A stretch of 41,871 bases of DNA from a virus. Shown here piece after piece: positions 39,514 through 41,871 of this stretch. Location: positions 1 to 41,871 of the IMG/VR virus record IMGVR_UViG_3300004770_000039; one strand, 5' to 3'. Below the pieces are notes generated by a model, which was given only the letters and a program-made list of their open reading frames with translations, did no database searches and was not told where the DNA came from. Each line of letters starts with the position of its first letter. The first letter of the stretch is position 1. Position numbers and translations under genes: made by a program.

Positions 39514-40666
39514 ATCTACTCCCGAATAATTGTTTAATTTCGCCATCAAAGTTTTGTAAGTTTGGTTTGCTTGAACTAAGTCTACCTGTTCGAGCCACAC
39601 ATTGGTTAAGGACTCCGTGTAATTTTCCTTCACTCCATTTCATCTCCTTTCTTAACTTAACTAAACCAACATAATAAGCAGTAAGTCTTTTCTCTAGAAC
39701 AGCTCTGTGTAATAATAACTCAATTAGTTCTTTAACTTTCTTACTGCCTTTTAAGTTCTTTAATGTTTGATCATCTGTTCGATAGTAACCTTCCTTCTCT
39801 AACTCAGATCCTTTAAGTGGTGTAACCATCTTAGGATAATCAAATGAATATTCTATCCACCTTTCTTTGGGCTCACCAGCTCTAGCCCCCGTTTTAAATA
39901 CACCAACAACTTCTTTACGCTTAATCTTAATAGTCCCACCGTATAGTAAAGTACTAAGGTGCTCACCGCTACTAGGGTTGAACTCAGGAAGATTATGATA
40001 GCTATACATAAGCTCATCCAGCCTACGAACGTCTGCTTCAAGTTCGATGCCCAGGCGCACACACTCTGCTTCATTGAATAGAATGCCATTGTATTCCATC
40101 TCCTCTAATACCATTAAGTCTTGATTATGTAAACTGATCAGCCGTTGTAATTGTGGGCTTGATGCTTTTACTTCTTCAAGTTGTTTAAGATACACTTGAT
40201 GAGTTAACTCTAAATCTTTTTGTAGATAGTCTCTAAGTATATCTTCTGGAACGTCTGGTGTATCTATCCCGTTCTTCCAATACTCAGTGCTAACCACATC
40301 AAGCTTGCTATCCAAACCGTAGTGAGCAGCCACCCCATTGAGACTAGGATACGACTGGGACTGCCCAGTAAGAATAAAATGTACAAGCTGGCAATCCCAT
40401 ACACGCTTAGTGCTATAATGAATTCCATATCTTCTTATCCAATGCAAATCAAATTTAAGATTAAAGCCAATGATTAGTTCGCAAGCATCAACGCTAGCCT
40501 GAACATCAGCAAGAACATTACCATAAGGCTCAGAGCCATACTCAATGCTATGAAGAACAGAAACGTTACCATCATAGCATCCCACATAACACAACTTATT
40601 TGTTTCATCAAAGGGATTACCTTTGTTGCTAATAGTTGTTTCAACATCTAGTACCAACCCTTTCAT
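39506..40666 (-). CDS. polA: DNA polymerase I, N-terminal fragment (3'-5' exonuclease and thumb)
   Basis: The 386-residue protein has the proofreading exonuclease motifs: Asp7 and Glu9 in 'LVLDVETTIS', Asp73 in 'IIGFNLKFDLHW', and 'DYLQKDLELT' (Tyr147, Asp151). Then come the thumb and the start of the palm, 'ARTGRLSSSKPNLQNFDGEI'. It stops at 'LFGSRYG', a few residues before motif A would begin. The missing part follows downstream after the HNH gene. The ATG at 40666 has AAGGA upstream. The two pieces may associate to give an active enzyme, as in known split phage polymerases. Confidence 0.9.
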   Translation of the reverse strand: MKGLVLDVETTISNKGNPFDETNKLCYVGCYDGNVSVLHSIEYGSEPYGNVLADVQASVDACELIIGFNLKFDLHWIRRYGIHYSTKRVWDCQLVHFILTGQSQSYPSLNGVAAHYGLDSKLDVVSTEYWKNGIDTPDVPEDILRDYLQKDLELTHQVYLKQLEEVKASSPQLQRLISLHNQDLMVLEEMEYNGILFNEAECVRLGIELEADVRRLDELMYSYHNLPEFNPSSGEHLSTLLYGGTIKIKRKEVVGVFKTGARAGEPKERWIEYSFDYPKMVTPLKGSELEKEGYYRTDDQTLKNLKGSKKVKELIELLLHRAVLEKRLTAYYVGLVKLRKEMKWSEGKLHGVLNQCVARTGRLSSSKPNLQNFDGEIKQLFGSRYG

Positions 40667-40769
40667 CTCGTTTCCTTAAGTAGTGTTGTATAGTTAATAC
40701 AGTAATCATTCCAAGCCCAAAGGCTTGGTAGTAACACTGAATGTAATATATTATATCAGATATCTTCAT
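40641..40769 (-). CDS. Small membrane-associated protein
   Basis: A 42-residue frame whose ATG lies in the last codons of the helicase gene (TATGAAGATATCTGA junction), with GAGG upstream. 'DIIYYIQCYYQAFGLGMITV' is a probable membrane helix and the tail is basic. It ends inside the polymerase N-terminal gene. Evidence is the double overlap and composition only. Confidence 0.45.
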   Translation of the reverse strand: MKISDIIYYIQCYYQAFGLGMITVLTIQHYLRKRDERVGTRC

Positions 40770-41871
40770 AGCGTGCAACCTCTGGTTTAATTAGAACCTG
40801 AACAGAACCATGTCGTAGGTCTGGCATAGTGTCTTGATCACCAATGAGTTTGTTCTTAACGATGTTAAAGTAACGTGTGCGACTTGTATTGTCTTGTTCT
40901 TTACCAATGCCTAAGATCCAATCTGCTTCGCCTTGCTTTGCTGTCTTAGAGCCATCTACCATATCCATTGTAAGATAGAGTTTACCTTCCGCCTCACCGC
41001 TGGCTTGGCTAACAGCAATGACAGGTGCATAAGTTTTAGCGATCTCACGAGCCCATTGGTAGATCTGTTTGAGTTCCAAATCATTTCGTTCTCCTTTAAA
41101 CCCTTTGATCTTATCAATCTGATCGAAGATAATTAATGCAGGGTTACTTGCTTTAATAATAGATTCAATACGTGCTTTGTTGTGCGAGTCTTCAAAGTCA
41201 AAGATCTTAATACGATCACCAGTTGCTGCTACGTACTGACGTTGCCTACGTTCCTTATCATCCCATAGAAAGTCTAATGGTAAACCAAGTGCAGCTTGGA
41301 AACATCTGATACCTACTTTTGATCCTTGCTCCTCATTGTTAAACCATAGTACGTTTCCCTCAGTCTGAGAGACCATGTGAGTAATTTCCGACGCCAGAAA
41401 AGTAGTCTTGCCTGTTTCTGGTCTGGCGAATATAAAGCCAAAGTCACCTTTACGCAGCGATCCAAGAGCTTTATTAAGCCAATCAACACGCCAGCGAAGA
41501 CCAGGCGTAGCAACTTGAGTATCATATAAGTCCTCCAGATTCATTACAACAGGTTTAGGTTCATCAAGTTCTATTTCTTGGTGTTCAAACTTACTCATTA
41601 AGTCTAACAGGTCTTGTACAGACTTCTTACCTTCTTCAACAGCCAAGGCTGTATGAACCAATTCACCTGCCACTGCACGGTGCCTATGCTCATCGAGGAG
41701 GCTGATAAGAGCCTCACGGTTAGTAATGTCTTGAGCATATATATCATCTAGAAGAGTCTTTAGTTCTTTTCTTTCTTGATCTTTAAGAATTGGATATTCA
41801 CTTAAGAACATTGTTTCTAAATCATTAATATTAATATTATTATAATCTATATATTTATTATAATAGTTATT
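40756..41871 (-). CDS. Replicative DnaB-type helicase, N-terminus beyond window edge
   Basis: The frame is open from 40756 to the right edge, at least 371 residues. Numbered from Met at 41811, it has 'FIFARPETGKTTFLA' (Walker A, 129-136), 'PALIIFDQIDK' (Walker B), 'VIAVSQASGEAEGK' and 'DMVDGSKTAKQGEADWILGI', the RecA-like motor of hexameric DnaB helicases. It would unwind DNA ahead of the polymerase. The Met at 41811 has no ribosome site and the 20 codons before it are in frame, including 'INDLETMFLSEYP', so I infer the true start lies outside. No primase zinc domain is visible. Confidence 0.9.
   Translation of the reverse strand, partial: NNYYNKYIDYNNININDLETMFLSEYPILKDQERKELKTLLDDIYAQDITNREALISLLDEHRHRAVAGELVHTALAVEEGKKSVQDLLDLMSKFEHQEIELDEPKPVVMNLEDLYDTQVATPGLRWRVDWLNKALGSLRKGDFGFIFARPETGKTTFLASEITHMVSQTEGNVLWFNNEEQGSKVGIRCFQAALGLPLDFLWDDKERRQRQYVAATGDRIKIFDFEDSHNKARIESIIKASNPALIIFDQIDKIKGFKGERNDLELKQIYQWAREIAKTYAPVIAVSQASGEAEGKLYLTMDMVDGSKTAKQGEADWILGIGKEQDNTSRTRYFNIVKNKLIGDQDTMPDLRHGSVQVLIKPEVARYEDI

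Noticed and set aside
1-41871. If the ends are joined, the leftmost leftward frame continues in frame into the helicase frame (75 + 20 + 351 codons).
   Set aside because: The joined N-terminal part does not look like a DnaB N-terminus, and an in-frame join is a one-in-three chance. I treat both as truncated at the window edge. Reads spanning the ends would decide.
1-41871. CRISPR array, integrase, repressor or transposase.
   Set aside because: I saw no spaced direct repeats and no protein with integrase, transposase or CI-like features on either strand.

Overview
The window looks like nearly all of the genome of a short-tailed (podovirus-like) tailed phage of a Gram-negative bacterium. The evidence is a large terminase, a P22-type portal, a scaffold and capsid, P22 gp4/gp10-like tail proteins, a set of three ejection proteins with an N-terminal lytic transglycosylase, a T4-type lysozyme and a two-part spanin with a lipoprotein. 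I see no phage RNA polymerase, integrase, repressor, tRNA or CRISPR array. Transcription therefore probably depends on the host: I find five good sigma70-type promoters and one moderate one, all with a spacer of exactly 17 bp. Both ends appear to cut a gene. The leftmost leftward gene runs off position 1, and the helicase at the right end is open to position 41871.

Layout. (1) Positions 1-5522, leftward: small genes, then a tightly overlapping operon encoding an amidoligase, a class II glutamine amidotransferase, two small SH3/KOW-like proteins, a RimK-type ATP-grasp ligase and a truncated ORF. This looks like a peptide- or metabolite-modifying pathway. (2) Positions 5523-6882: 1.36 kb without genes. 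It contains a relatively G+C-rich, hairpin-dense stretch (candidate large structured RNA), a 118-bp pure A/T tract (candidate origin) and divergent promoters. (3) Positions 6883-12052, rightward: small terminase, HNH-like protein, large terminase, portal and small proteins. (4) Positions 12042-15295: a GroES-like co-chaperonin, scaffold and capsid genes. (5) Positions 15296-15526: a consensus promoter immediately followed by a terminator hairpin (possible ~45-nt RNA) and a 21-codon ORF. (6) Positions 15527-32033: virion and tail proteins, including one built of about twenty 18-residue repeats, tail fibre, two holin-like membrane proteins, tail adaptors, a GNAT-fold protein, ejection proteins, a PurD-like ATP-grasp protein and lysozyme. 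(7) Terminators at about 32.1 kb, where the two transcription directions meet. (8) Positions 32157-41871, leftward: class II ribonucleotide reductase, spanin pair (the outer spanin nested in the inner one), DUF3310 protein, phosphoesterase, junction endonuclease, 5'-3' exonuclease, ssDNA-binding protein, a family A DNA polymerase broken into two pieces around an HNH homing endonuclease, and a DnaB-type helicase.

How it works together. The divergent promoters near 5.6 and 6.8 kb separate the leftward replication and modification genes from the rightward virion genes. Leftward transcription would continue across the window ends if the molecule is circular or permuted. The lysis genes are spread over three places: holins at 20.6 kb, endolysin at 31.6 kb and spanins at 34.6 kb.

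The most interesting points are the amidoligase/GATase/ATP-grasp operon with a repeated SH3-like domain, the large structured non-coding region, the split and apparently frameshifted DNA polymerase, the PurD-like enzyme in the virion operon, the 18-residue-repeat virion protein and the promoter-terminator unit behind the capsid gene.
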